Source: Heterodera schachtii
Taxonomy: Eukaryota; Nematoda; Chromadorea; Rhabditida; Heteroderidae
Assembly: GCA_023374025.1 (NCBI GenBank)
Contig: SIJG01000024.1
Location: forward strand, 133,602-197,601
Direction of reading: 5' to 3'
Length of the DNA: 64,000 nt
Shown: positions 1 to 10,799 of the stretch, piece after piece
How the letters are laid out: every line of letters begins with the position of its first letter
How positions within the stretch are numbered: the stretch's first letter is position 1
The notes under the pieces: model-generated
The model's database searches: none
What the model was told of the DNA's origin: nothing
The model's input: the letters and a program-made list of their open reading frames with translations, nothing else
Program-made: the position numbers and the translations under genes

Positions 1-398
1 ATTTTCTCTATTTTTGGCATTTTGTAGCATCAAATAAATACAAATTTTGCAATTGCCTTCCCTTGTCACCGCGATGGCACCTTTGCTTAAAATTAGCAAA
101 ATTATTCTTTGGCCTATGCTCGGGCCAAGTGGTGCGAAATGTATCCCCAAGACAAACAAAACAAAAGCATTTGTGCCGTAATACATAAGTGGCACACATT
201 TTCCCGCAAAAATCCATAAATTTGTCGGCATTTTGTGTGCCAATGGCACATTTTTTTATTGGCTTCATCAAACAAAGTTCCGTCTCCTCATTTTTTTTTA
301 CATGGAATGGCTTCCAAACTTTTCCGAGCAGAGTGTGCCGTAACCTTAGACCAAAAACATTTTTAAATGCCGGTTTTTTCCCTAAAAGTTGTTTTCTG

Positions 399-800
399 GC
401 ATTTTGAGTGTTCGGAGTCGGAGTTCGTTTCCGATTTTTAAAGGCCTAAAAACTCAATTTTTAAAAATTTATAAATTTTTTGCGTTACTTTACCCCTTGA
501 CCTTTATTTTAGCCTAGTCTTACGAATAAAAAAAATACTTTTTAAATTAAATTAAATTTAATTTCTGGCATTTTCGAGTACTCGACACTTCGTTTTCCTT
601 GTTTTTTAAAGATCTAAAATACACTCTTCAAGTTTTTAAATTTATAATTTTTGTAATTTTTGCGTTATTTCCCCCTAAATTCAATTTTCAAGTTTTTAAT
701 TTTATAATTTTTGCGTTAATTTCCTCCATTGACTCTTCTTATTTTAGCTTAGCCTCACTAATAAAAAATGCTGTTTTTAATTTTAATTTCAAGAAAAAAC
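399..800. repeat. Diverged tandem duplication, about 170-230 bp units
   Basis: Two AT-rich units follow each other. Each opens with a GGCATTTT...CTCG/TCGGAG..TTCGTTT segment, continues with TTTTTAAA...CTAAAA and TTTATAATTTTTGCGTTA, and ends with TTGAC...TATTTTAGC...TAATAAAAA. The second unit contains an internal repeat of the AAGTTTTTAA / TTTTTGCGTTA portion. No coding potential is visible. The copies are too diverged to call a named family. Confidence 0.5.
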
Positions 801-2331
801 CCTGAAAAAGAGTGACGTAATTATTTTTCCAAATTTTGAGTTTTTTTGAGAACTCCAAAAATTCCCTCGGGGAAAAGAAAAAAAACATTTGTTCAGCGAC
901 CGAAAAGAGGACGGAGACGACGTTTTTTGTTCTCTTCTAATGCTAACAAATTTGTTCACTCACACCACGGCCAACAGAAAAGCAAAGCAAAGCGAAAAGA
1001 AGGCTTTTAAGCAAATTCGCTGGCCCGGAAGAAAAAAAAAATGCTTCCGAAATTGAGAGGCCACGGCCCGAAAATGTGCCAAAAACGGACATTTTAGGGG
1101 AAATGCCAAAAAAACATATATTTATTTTGGTATTTAAATGAGCTTTTTCTATTTGATGGCTTTATGCTGCTGATTCAGAAAGAGTGCCACCGTTACCTTT
1201 TCTTATACCACCAACCAATAATGGCATTTTTCGAGAGCATTAAATTCAAATTTCAAAAAAATGGGGATTCCAACATTCAAAAAATTCATACATTTTTCGG
1301 CAATTTATAAGTTTTGGACATTAATGGTTATGATCCCAACAATTTATGGCCTAAAAATTTTGAAAATCAAAAATTCAAACATTTTCGGCAATATGATTTA
1401 GGCATTATGTTTAAAAAATTTTGTAAATCTAATTATTTTCATTTACCGAATTATTTTTATTTAAAATTATTATTTTTGCGGTTCTTTTTTTATTATTAAT
1501 GAAATTACTCTCTCACGTATCCCTCCGGCGCTTTGTTATTTTGGCTTAATTAGCGGCAAATGTGTGTACACATTTGTGCCTAATTGCCATATTAAGTAAC
1601 CATTCAGACATAATATGATTAAAAAAATATCATCGCCCCATTTTCTCCATTAATGGCATTTTTTGCCAATTTGTGCCAAAAAAAACACCTGCCCAAACAA
1701 CAAAATACTTTTTTTTTATTGGCATATGAATTAATTGGCCCAAATGCCTTCATTTCGCCAATCATTTGTACATTTTGGCATTTAATTATCCCCAACGGAG
1801 TTAAATATGGCTTCAACTAAAAAAGAAGCATTATTATAAAATAAGAGATAACTATATTCGCTTTTAAGCCCCGCAAACCAAAAGGCATTACTAAAAAGAG
1901 GATTTGTGAGAGCCGCTTTAATCTGCGCCTCGGGAATCTCGAGTTTGAGCTCAATGCCGGATTTTCGTAGGATCAAAACCCGAAAGCCTGCATTTTCTTT
2001 TTTGACCAAAAAATTTTTTTTTTTGCCGGATTTACGGGATTAATGCCCGCCGATTCTTTGCTGGCAATAATTTTGAATGCCTTTTTCCGGGCATTCGAAT
2101 ACGTAAATTTAATTTAACAAAATGCATCTCATTCATCAATGACTCTCCTTGACTCTCTATTTTTTGTTTGTTCATTTTTCTCCCATTTTGGCATTTTCCG
2201 TTGCCTCCGTTTTTGGCATTGACGTGCCAAATGCCTTGGCCATTTTAATTATCTCGTGCCCTTTTATGTGTGGGTTTTTCCCCTAATTTAGTGGACAATT
2301 CTGTTGCGGAGTTGGGCACTGTTCCGCTCTG
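801..2331. other. AT-rich intergenic DNA upstream of the globin gene
   Basis: I see no convincing exon here. The longer open frames on both strands are low in complexity, AT-driven and lack splice sites with continuing frames. The word GGCATTTT (or its reverse complement) recurs many times, which suggests decayed repeats. Untranslated or promoter sequence of the downstream globin gene probably lies in the last few hundred bases, but no core promoter motif could be singled out. Confidence 0.5.
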
Positions 2332-5300
2332 ATGCGCTCATTTCGCGCACTGTTCCACGGCACCGGCGGTGACGTCGCGGCACAAAATTCAGAGACGGCG
2401 ACGCAAAAAATTGCGGCGGTGGCAAAAAATGGTGGCACAAAAATGGCCAATGGGCAAACAAATGGTGGGACAGCAATTTAATGATGTTTGAAACAATTAA
2501 AAACTTTAATGATTACAAATTACTAGAGCTCGACATTTTGAAAAAAGCCTGGACCTGGACCTAGATTTCCTGGACAAAAATCCGTGAAAATCCAGGTCCA
2601 GGAAAAATCCAGGCTCCTCGAGATCTGGATCCAGGCATGGACCTGGATTTTTTGAAATTTGTTTTAAAAAGCCAACAAATTTTTGGAAAAAATCAATTAA
2701 TTGCTTGGGAACATCTAAAAATATCTAATTTACAAATATATTTAAATCTATTCAATCATTTTTTGAAAATTTGAAAAAAATATCGGTCACTTGAAATAAT
2801 AAATTCGAAAATTTTGTCCAGGAAATCCAGGTTTTTTTTTGTGTTTTGCCTGGACCTGGACCTGGATTTTTTTCACATTTGACCTGGGCCTGGGTTTCCT
2901 GGACAAAAATCCAGGAAAATCCAGGTTGACAAAAAATGACCTGGACCTGGATCCAGGAAAAACCCAGGCCTGGACCCAGGTCCAGGTCGGGCTCTACACA
3001 TTACTAAAATTAGAGAAGGCTTTACTTTAGGTTTCAAAAGAAATTAAAATAAATTAGTCAAACAGGTGGGCTTTAAAGAACTGAATCTTTTAGGCTTTTA
3101 TGAGCAAACGTAAATTATCGCTTGGGATATATTTTTCAATAAAATTATTTTTAAATAAATATTTATTTTAATTTTAAGACGAGAAGTCACCACCAACAAC
3201 AACACAGCAGCAGCAAAAACCGAACGAAATTTCGAAAATAAGTGTAAATAAATGTATTTTAAACATTTAAAAAAGAAAATTATTTTTATTTTTATATTTT
3301 AAATTAATATATTTTTTCCTCAATGAATTTATGTAAATCCATCGGCTACCCATTAAATTCATTCAATTTTTTAATTTTTCCATTAAATTTCGTAAAAAAT
3401 TTTCCAATTTTTTAGGCCCCTTCGGTTGACGACAGTTTGGACGGATTGAATGAAGAACAGGTGCTCGGCTGGGAGCCCAACGACTACGAAAAGGAGTTGG
3501 TGAAGCGCACGTGGAGCGACGACTTCGACTTTTTGTACGAATTGGGCGCTTCGATTTACGACGTAAGGCCAAATTTTATTTTAAAAATTTTGAAATTAGT
3601 AAAAATAATTTTTCATTAAAAATTTATTCCATTTAATTTGTGTGAAAAATAAAGAAATTATTGTTTTTAATGTTATCAATTTAAATTTTGACCTAAAATT
3701 TTGTCCTTTTTAATTTAATATTGAATTAAATTAATTTAAAATTAATTTAATATTTTAATTTTTTCATTAATTTATTTTTATATATTATAATTTTTCAGTA
3801 CATTTTTGAACACAATCCTCAAGCGAAACAATTATTCCCCAAAATTCATCGGCATGGCGACGAGTGGCGCCAATCGGCCGACTTTCGCTCCCAGGCCCTC
3901 AAATTTGTCCAGGCAATAATTAATTAATTTAATTTAATTAATTAAAACTAAATTTATTTAGGCTAAAGAAAAAAGAAGGAAAACATTTGGAATATCAGCT
4001 GAAAAAATAGAATATTTCGAAAATAAAAATTTAAAACTTTTCAATTTTTCTCATAAATAAATGAATTTAAAAATTAATTAAAACATTTATTTGTATATTT
4101 TTTTGGCTTTTCCCTAAATTAAAATTCATTTGCTATTAAATGATAAATTAATTATTAATTAGTATTTTATCCAAATTAACAATATTAATTGGGTGTCCGC
4201 CTTCCCATCAGCAGACAATTGCTTATGCTGCCAAAAATCTCTACCACATGGAGGAGTGTTTGAAGCCGTCTCTGCTCGCCATCGGTGAACGGCACGTGCA
4301 GTACGCGGCAGCGCGGCTTTCGGCCCGAACATTGGAACATATTTTTGGTGAGAATTTCAATAAAAATTATATTGGATGGGTGTGCGTGCATTATGCCCCC
4401 GCCCCTTAGTGCTACTCGAGAGACTCGGTCTCGATCGAGTCTCGACTCGAGAAAAGTCTTGGGTTTTTTCGGTCTCGAGTCTTGGTTTTGGATTTTCTGT
4501 GCTCTTCGTTTTGTTCCTTATTTTTGCGTTGAATCAGTTCCCATCCTCTAACTAGGTAGTTGTTTTTTTCTAATTTTTCAAAGAATTTTCTTTTTCAATG
4601 GAAAATTCAAAATATAATATGATTGATCGGGATTGATCGGTATTTGGTTGGGATCCAGACTCGGGATCCGTTCTGATCGTTTTTCCAAAATCAAAGGGAT
4701 TGATCAGGATTTGGTGGGATCCCGACTCGGGATCCGTTCTGATCGTTTTTCCAAAATCAAAGGGATTGATCAGGATTTGGTGGGATCCCGACTCGGGATC
4801 CGTTCTGATCGTTTTTCCAAAATCATCGGGATTGATCGGGATTTGGTCGGAATCCCGACTCGGGATCCTTCCGACCCCAACAATTATCCGTTCTCTACTA
4901 ATCAGCAACCATTTTTCTTTCGTCCTTCCTTCCATTGTCTCTTTTCTCAATTTTCACTGATCAATTGCATAGTTTCAATGAATGAAGCCAAATAAAGATA
5001 TTTGTCCAAATTATGAATTTGATAGATCAAAGAATTCATTTGGTGGGCTTTTGCTTTTATTTCTTCCGAATAATTTTGCCCATTTGAAAGCGTTTCGGTA
5101 ATTAGCTGCTTAATCTCCTCAACAATTGGGTCATTGTTTTTCACTCCGTTCGGCCCAATTTCGAACAATTTTTGCTCAGCCGACAGATTTTTCACATTCA
5201 CAAATTCTGCTGCTTCCATAGCAATTTGCTTTAATTGGGCTTCATATGTTTGCACAAATTCTTCACACATTTTAATTGCAAATTTTGCTTGATTTCGTTT

Positions 5301-8300
5301 AAATTCGTCGTCATTTTCCGTTTGTCCTCCATTCGCCGCTAAATTGAATAAAAATGCCAAAGGGTCCAAATACAAAAATGAAGTTGATGGCAGATGGACA
5401 GCATCAGGTCCATCAAAGATTGGTTGAAGATCTGCCTAAATAAGTTAAAACGTGTTGGGAGCCGAACCTAAAAAACTATTAATGATAATAATTAGGGCGG
5501 CTGTCAATTTTAGGCAAATTTCGGCGGGGTTTTTATGCCTATTTCGCCACTTTTGGCGCCTATTTCATGCTTTTAGGAAAAATCCTTTTGTATGAGATTT
5601 CGAATTTTTATTAATTCTTAAAAAAATTTGTGACAAAATTATTGAGTCAAAATTTTTCGGTTTTTTTTTTGTGTGCCAGATTTTTTAATTACATAAATTT
5701 GCAAATGAAATAAAATGTGAATTAAATTTTTAGATAGACATAATGCCACAATATGGATATAGAAATCCATTCTAGAAGCTTCACAAGCTAAAAACATGGT
5801 TTTCTGGCATTTCAGGCCCTCTCATAGTCATGGTAATTTTACGGCCTATTTATGACGGAAATCCCTGAATTGCGACCAGCTAATAAATAATATATTTTAT
5901 GGCGATTAAAATTGTACCAAAGTGACTTGAAATGCGTTTCTATTACAAATTGGGCATCGTAATAATAGTCCGTTGGATAAAATCCTAAAAATGGTTTTAT
6001 TATTTGAATAATTCAATTCATTTTTGTTACCATTGAGTGATGCATTCCTTGTGAAACACATGCTAAAGCATCGAATTAAATTAATTATTAATGAATTAAT
6101 TGATTGATTAATTAGCCTGATAATCGTCATGCAATTTCATTGCTAATTTGTCATCATCATCAAATGATTCATAACAAATTGGGCATTCTTTCGGCTCAGT
6201 TTCTTCTTCGTTCTCCATTTTTTCATTGTGATTTTTATTCTATAATTTGGATGTGATTATTAGAGCTAATATTTTTAGGCTTTAAAAACTGCCAAAATAG
6301 GCACTAAAAATGGAAAATAGGCACTAAAAAGCCTCAAATTTATGGGTGTAAAATGAACAAATTTATTCAAAAAGGTAACGAAAATTAAGCCAAATTAATA
6401 CTGAATAAATAATTTTTAAAATCAAAAATTATTGTCAAGAAAAATTTAACTAAATTTTGGAAATGAATTTTTAAGAAAATTCTTCATTCTTAGGGGTGCT
6501 TATTTTTGGAAATTTTAGGATCGATTCTTAAGGGTATATTTTCGTTTTAACACATTTTTGCAAAAAAAAATAGCATCTTAAGTGATTAGCACACATTATT
6601 ATTGTTTTTTGATAATTTATTTTTCGGTAGTAAATTGAAATTTTTCGAAATTTAAGATACAAAAAATTAAAATTATTTCAATTATTTTTTTAATTTTCAA
6701 TTTTCATTTATTAGTAAATAATTTGCAATATTAATAAATGTACCTTTTCAAAAGAATAAATTTGCAACCTCAAGCTATGAATGCAATGTTTGAAAAGCGC
6801 ACTTTGATTAATTGGAATTTTCAATTGGTATTTATTGAACTGAAAATTGCATAATAATAATAATAATAATTAAAATAATAATTAAAATTAATTTTTGTGC
6901 GGTTTACCTCAGTTGGGCCCCCACGGATTCGGCCCCAGCAGTGTTTTTCCACTATAACTTTCTATAACTTTTTTCGTTGTCATCCAAATCCAACATTGTT
7001 GGTATCATTCGAAAGCTCTTAACATGTTTACAAGCAAGCTATTTCTAAGCTATTGAGTCGCGATTAGACAATTTACCAAAAAAGTTATACATGAAAATTG
7101 CGAAAAGTCGAAATTTTTGAATTTTTTTTCCCAGGCATGAAAATCTTTTCGCTTTTTGTAAGGCTAATACATAGAGCATGGGAAGAGCTTTCGAATGATA
7201 CAAAGATTGTTTGGATTTGGATGACAAATAAAAAAGTTATATGTAGTGGAAAAGCTTGCTGGCAGCCCAACCGTGAGCGCCCAACTGACGGGTTCCGAGC
7301 GCCCAACTGAGCGAGTCCGATTTTGTGACAAAATGCCAAATTCAAATTTAAAAATGTTCGCTTTTTGCGTTTACTTTCTTTTCTGATTGTGAGCTGGCGG
7401 ATGCTTCTTCTTCTTCTTCGTCCTTGATTTTAATCAGTTGCGCATAGCCCAACAGATCAGAATATTGATGAGAATTTTGTTGATTTTTGTGCATTTGGGC
7501 ATACAATAGGGCATGATAATTGGCCAAATCATTTTCTTTGGCCACAAAAATTGTGCGGTTAAAATACAATTCGGGCGGGTCAATTTTGCCCAAGTTGACG
7601 GTGTACACCTGTGCCATGTTTGGCCTGTACAATTTTAATGTGATTTTTCGGATCATTGTCCGATTGTCTTCGTTATCCGCCGGTGGATTTTGATCATTTT
7701 GATCCGCCGCTGGATTTTGATCATTTTGATCCGCCGGTGGATTTTGATCATTTTGATCCGCCGGTGGATTTTGATCATTTTGATCCGCCGGTGGATTTTG
7801 ATCATTTTGATCCGCCGGTGGATTTTGATCATTTTCATCCGCCGGTGACGGTTGGCATTCATTTTCCATTGGTTTCACATAAATTACAAAATGTAGTGAA
7901 TAATGCTCCATTTCGGCCTCCTCATCCTCTGGCCCAATTAAAATGCCAAAGCATTCGCCATTTTGAATATTTTGTGGCAAATTGTTTAATTCTTTAAATT
8001 GATTATTTACACTAAATGCGTACAATTCAATTTTGGTTTCACGTTCCGCCACTGTTTTCTCATATTTGACACAAATTTTCTGTTCTTTTGTCTCACAACA
8101 GTGGAAAAGGACAATTGGAAGAACGAAAAATAGCAAAATAATAATAAAACAATAATAATTACTTTCCATCTTTATTTACGTTTAATAAATTTTTTCGTTA
8201 TTTTTTGAAATTATTATTTTTTTTTCTTATTTTACATTAATTTATAATAAGGGCTCGGAGATTTATAGGTGCTAAAAATCCCCGAAATATATGATAAAAA

Positions 8301-10063
8301 ATCCTCAAAAATATGGTTAAAATCAAAAAAAAAAATATATGCAATAATAGCCAAAGGGTAAAAATGCCAAAAAATGTTCAAAACAGGCGATTTTCTCCAA
8401 ATGCATAAATTGGTATTCCAAATTAATAATAAACCGTTATAAAATCTTGAATTTTTTTTTTTGTTGTTAAAATGGGCAAATTTGTTCATAAGAATAGTAA
8501 ATATATTAAAAATATATTGCTCATTCAGCTTATTTTATATTTAATTTTACGCAGCTTTACATTATTTATACGGTTGGAAAATAAATGACATAATAAAAAT
8601 GTAATAAAATAAATAAAAAAATATTATTTCCGTTGGCAATTTTGAGGAAATGACAGAGCACAAACATCACATTAAAAATTTTTTTTCAAATTATTTAATT
8701 AATATTTCTGCTTTTTGCTGCTTCTTTGATTTTTTAATTTTTAGGCGGAAGTGAGTTTTCAATAAATCGGGTTTTTTTTTTAAAAAAAAAACCTATTTTA
8801 TCCTATTAATAATTAAAAAACTCACAAAAAAACGAAAAAAAACTCTTGGACAAGCGTTGTCCAATTGGTTTCGCACTCTCTGATCACAGATGGAAGCAGA
8901 GCAGCTAAATTTTTAATTCTTTATATCATTCAATAGGTCGAACTGTTCTCTATCAGTCTGCAAAATTTCAAAAATTTCGTTAATTTTATGACCAAAAGAA
9001 TCCAAAAATGTTATTCGAACATTTTTGGCCATAATTTTTTGAAAATTAACAAAATTTTCAGTCTAATAAAGAACACTTAGTGCTATCGAATGATACTAAG
9101 GATTAAAAATTTGGTTGCTTTAGAGTAAAGTTTTAAACAAAATTATTTATTTTGATGGTTTTAAATAACGAAATAGCACCATTAGTAGGGCTACGAATTT
9201 CTGTTTTTTCACTATTTTCTCCTGTGCTCCCCGTGGCCTTAAACGCACGAAGAACATGTTTGTTTCGGTTCTTGTTAAGCTAGTTTTCGAGTCTTTAGCA
9301 CATATTTTCTAGTTTTTTTATTTTTAGCACCTAAAAACCTAAAAAAAAATTTGAAAAACCTATTTTAACCTATTAATAATACGCACAATAAAAACGGAAA
9401 ATACGCCTCCTAAGAATCGGCCCAAAATTTAAAAAAATATATACACCTAGAAATGAAAAATTTCTCAAAAATCCATCTCCAAAATTTATTTATTTATTTA
9501 TTTTCTTGACAAGAATTTGTGATTTTTAAAGATTATCTATCTCACTACTGATTTGGCATAATTTTGTTGCTTTCTGAATAAAATTTACGCTTTTATACCC
9601 CTAAATTTGAAAGTTTTTAGCAACTATTTTCCATTTTAGCACATATTTTGGGGTTTTTTAGAACCTAAAAACTAACTATTTTATCAGTTTTTTATTTTAA
9701 ATTAACAAAAAAAATTCATAACTCTTGGACAAGCGTTGTCCAATTGGTTTCGCACTCTCTGATCACAGATGGTTAAAACTTGGATGTTTTGACCTTTACC
9801 GAGAATCGGATGTGAGGGCAATTTAGGGGACTAATTAGCGCCATGACTAAATGAACTAATTGTGCCAATAAAAAAACAATTTCCAGGATGCCATGGAACA
9901 GGCGCTGACGGAGCACATTCGGTCGCTGGCCGACTTCTCGGCACAGCAGCGGGCGGACGCCACGCGGACATGGCGACGCCTGGCGCATTACATCATCACG
10001 CACATGAAAATGGGCTATGGCACGCGCGAGGCGGCCGAATCGGCGGCGGCAAACCATCGGTGA
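2332..10063 (+). CDS. Nematode globin, six exons, one internal frameshift
   Basis: Proposed exons: 2332-2464, 3179-3243, 3416-3562, 3799-3912, 4215-4347 and 9887-10063, about 256 aa. All junctions keep frame; the fourth intron would be GC-AG. The first two exons give a Thr/Gln/Asn-rich N-terminal extension. The globin fold starts at NEEQVLGWEPNDYEKELVKR, continues through FEHNPQAKQLFPKIH and ALKFVQ, then TIAYAAKNL and GERHVQYAA (proximal His candidate), RGFRPEHWNIFL, and a final helix TRTWRRLAHYIITHMKMGY. N-terminally extended globins of this kind are common in nematodes and often neuronal; heme binding and oxygen or redox sensing are inferred. Exon 4215-4347 carries one extra base between about 4305 and 4312: the frame conserved before it does not continue into RGFRPEHW. 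This is either a sequencing error or an inactivating mutation. The start at 2332 is the first ATG in frame, but the frame is open upstream behind an AG at 2290-2291, so a further 5' exon is possible. Confidence 0.8.
2535..2998. repeat. Foldback element rich in CCTGGACCTGG
   Basis: Within the first globin intron, copies of CCTGGACCTGGA...TTTCCTGGACAAAAATCC and their reverse complements (GGATTTTTGTCC...TCCAGG) are packed in both orientations at each end (about 2550-2650 and 2815-2995), around an AT-rich core. The element could fold into long hairpins. No open frame of interest. It looks like a small non-autonomous foldback or MITE-type repeat. Confidence 0.6.
4627..4875. repeat. 66-bp tandem repeat, about four units
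   Basis: A 66-bp unit containing GACTCGGGATCCGTTCTGATC and TTTTTCCAAAATC is repeated; GGATCCGTTCTGATC recurs at about 4664, 4730 and 4796, and a degenerate fourth copy follows near 4863. It lies in the last globin intron. Because 66 is a multiple of three, long open frames exist on both strands (for example a repeating DRFSKIKGIDQDLVGSRLG), but I regard these as by-products of the repeat. Confidence 0.85.
4947..6218 (-). CDS. RING-H2 type zinc-finger protein, nested in a globin intron
   Basis: Read on the minus strand the exons are 6218-6117, 6062-6031, 5984-5918 and 5435-4947, giving about 229 aa. The RING core spans three exons: KECPICYESFDDDDKLAMK, then HVFHKECITQW, then LRCPICNRNAFQV. 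This is a C3H2C3-like RING, the usual signature of E3 ubiquitin ligases. The first intron would be GC-AG (CAG|GCTAAT). The residue two before HVFH, where the third zinc-ligand Cys is expected, reads Tyr in DDYQHVFH, so the finger may be impaired. The C-terminal 160 residues begin ADLQPIFDGPDAVHL, are acidic and helical, and I recognise no domain. Exons 3 and 4 join in phase 0 via a GTACAA donor; if that donor is not used the RING protein stops at 5906 and the last exon belongs to another transcript. Confidence 0.65.
6903..7312. mobile_element. Foldback MITE-like element, copy 1
   Basis: The ends are inverted copies of CAGTTGGGCC (6910 and about 7309). Inside, TCATCCAAATCCAAC...ATCATTCGAAAGCTCTTAACATG on the left is mirrored on the right as GGGAAGAGCTTTCGAATGAT...TTGGATTTGGATGAC, so the element is one long imperfect hairpin. 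No transposase frame. A related copy lies at about 46701-46980. Non-autonomous DNA transposon is the simplest reading. Confidence 0.7.
7348..8169 (-). CDS. Secreted or membrane-anchored protein with Asp/Asn/Gln/Pro nonapeptide repeat
   Basis: One uninterrupted frame of 273 aa, intronless, inside the last globin intron on the opposite strand. Residues 6-25 (YCFIIILLFFVLPIVLFHCC) are strongly hydrophobic after a short N-terminus: a signal peptide or a single anchor. A region with alternating hydrophobics follows (EKTKIEL, YSLHFVIYVKP) to about residue 102. Then come six copies of a nine-residue ADQNDQNPP unit (about residues 110-165), then a second ordered region (TMIRKITLKLYRP, QVYTVNLGKIDPPELYF) and a charged C-terminus. 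I recognise no family. The two ordered parts look like beta strands split by the repeat. Signal sequence, lack of introns and a polymorphism-prone repeat resemble nematode secretory-protein candidates, but no function can be assigned. Confidence 0.65.
   Translation of the reverse strand: MESNYYCFIIILLFFVLPIVLFHCCETKEQKICVKYEKTVAERETKIELYAFSVNNQFKELNNLPQNIQNGECFGILIGPEDEEAEMEHYSLHFVIYVKPMENECQPSPADENDQNPPADQNDQNPPADQNDQNPPADQNDQNPPADQNDQNPAADQNDQNPPADNEDNRTMIRKITLKLYRPNMAQVYTVNLGKIDPPELYFNRTIFVAKENDLANYHALLYAQMHKNQQNSHQYSDLLGYAQLIKIKDEEEEEASASSQSEKKVNAKSEHF
7677..7845. repeat. 27-bp coding minisatellite, about six units
   Basis: The unit CCGGTGGATTTTGATCATTTTGAT is repeated with very few substitutions (one GCTGG variant, one CAT variant) and encodes the nine-residue repeat of the minus-strand secreted protein. 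Near-identity between units indicates recent expansion or homogenisation. Confidence 0.9.
8842..9772. repeat. Perfect 52-bp direct repeats 0.88 kb apart
   Basis: The 52-bp sequence from ACTCTTGGACAAGCG to GATCACAGATGG occurs at about 8842-8893 and again at 9721-9772 without a mismatch. It contains the palindrome TTGGACAA-GCG-TTGTCCAA. Upstream of both copies there is a similar AT-rich stretch with CCTATTTTA and CCTATTAATAAT. The enclosed 0.83 kb has no credible gene. The pair could be ends of a decayed element or a segmental duplication. Confidence 0.7.
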
Positions 10064-10799
10064 TCAGAAGCCAAAAAGCAGTGATTATGATCAGTAATCA
10101 CTTGTCATCAGTCGATCGCGCGTGTATTATCAGTATATAATGTGATTGATGGAGCACAGGAACAACGGCAATTTGATCAGGAGAGAGACAATGAACTGAT
10201 CGATGGATCAGTGATGATCGATCAGTCGGCAAAAAAGTGCATCAATTAATGTGTGTGTGTTTTTATAATTTATGGGCCTGCTAGAGTGCTTAAATTTTCA
10301 TAAACTCGAGAAACGAGAAGGAGAATCGATTTCGAGACCCCAAAAAACCCAAGAAAAAAAGGTTAAGTCTCTCTGATTTTCAGGGATACTTTTGTCTATA
10401 GTCTTGGATTTGAAAAAGTCGGGATCGAGATTAGATTGTAATCAGGCCGGGCTAGGATTACCGGGACTGAAATCCCGGGTATGCCAGGATTTGAACAATT
10501 CCGACTCCTGCTGGATCCAAATCCCGCTTTTGTCGGGATCCCGATACCCGTCCGTTTTTCAAAAGAAGTCAGGCATCGAGATCCCGGGGGAATCCCGGCG
10601 GGATCCCAATTGGTCCGGGCGCTAGTTTTTGAGAGTCTGAAAAAGGCAAATCCCACTCTCGACCCCTCGGGATTCAACTTTCGGGTCTCGAGTTTCAATT
10701 CGGCAAAAAAGCGGCAGCAGCAACTGCTCGCGCAGCGCAACATTCTGTTCTGATTGCGCATATATGTACACATACATCATACATAAATGCGAGAATTGT
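10064..10799. repeat. GATC-rich and GGGATCCC-rich degenerate repeats
   Basis: Just after the globin stop, 10064-10240 is crowded with GATCAG/TGATCA words. From about 10385 to 10700, short degenerate repeats of CGGGATC / ATCCCG / CCGGGA type occur, reminiscent of the 66-bp repeat at 4627. Frames across this stretch are repeat artefacts. No gene seen. Confidence 0.5.

Noticed and set aside
4570..4995. Frames encoding repeats of SRLGIRSDRFSKIKGID and its antisense counterpart
   Set aside because: A 66-bp tandem repeat keeps both strands open; no start context, splice sites or family resemblance.
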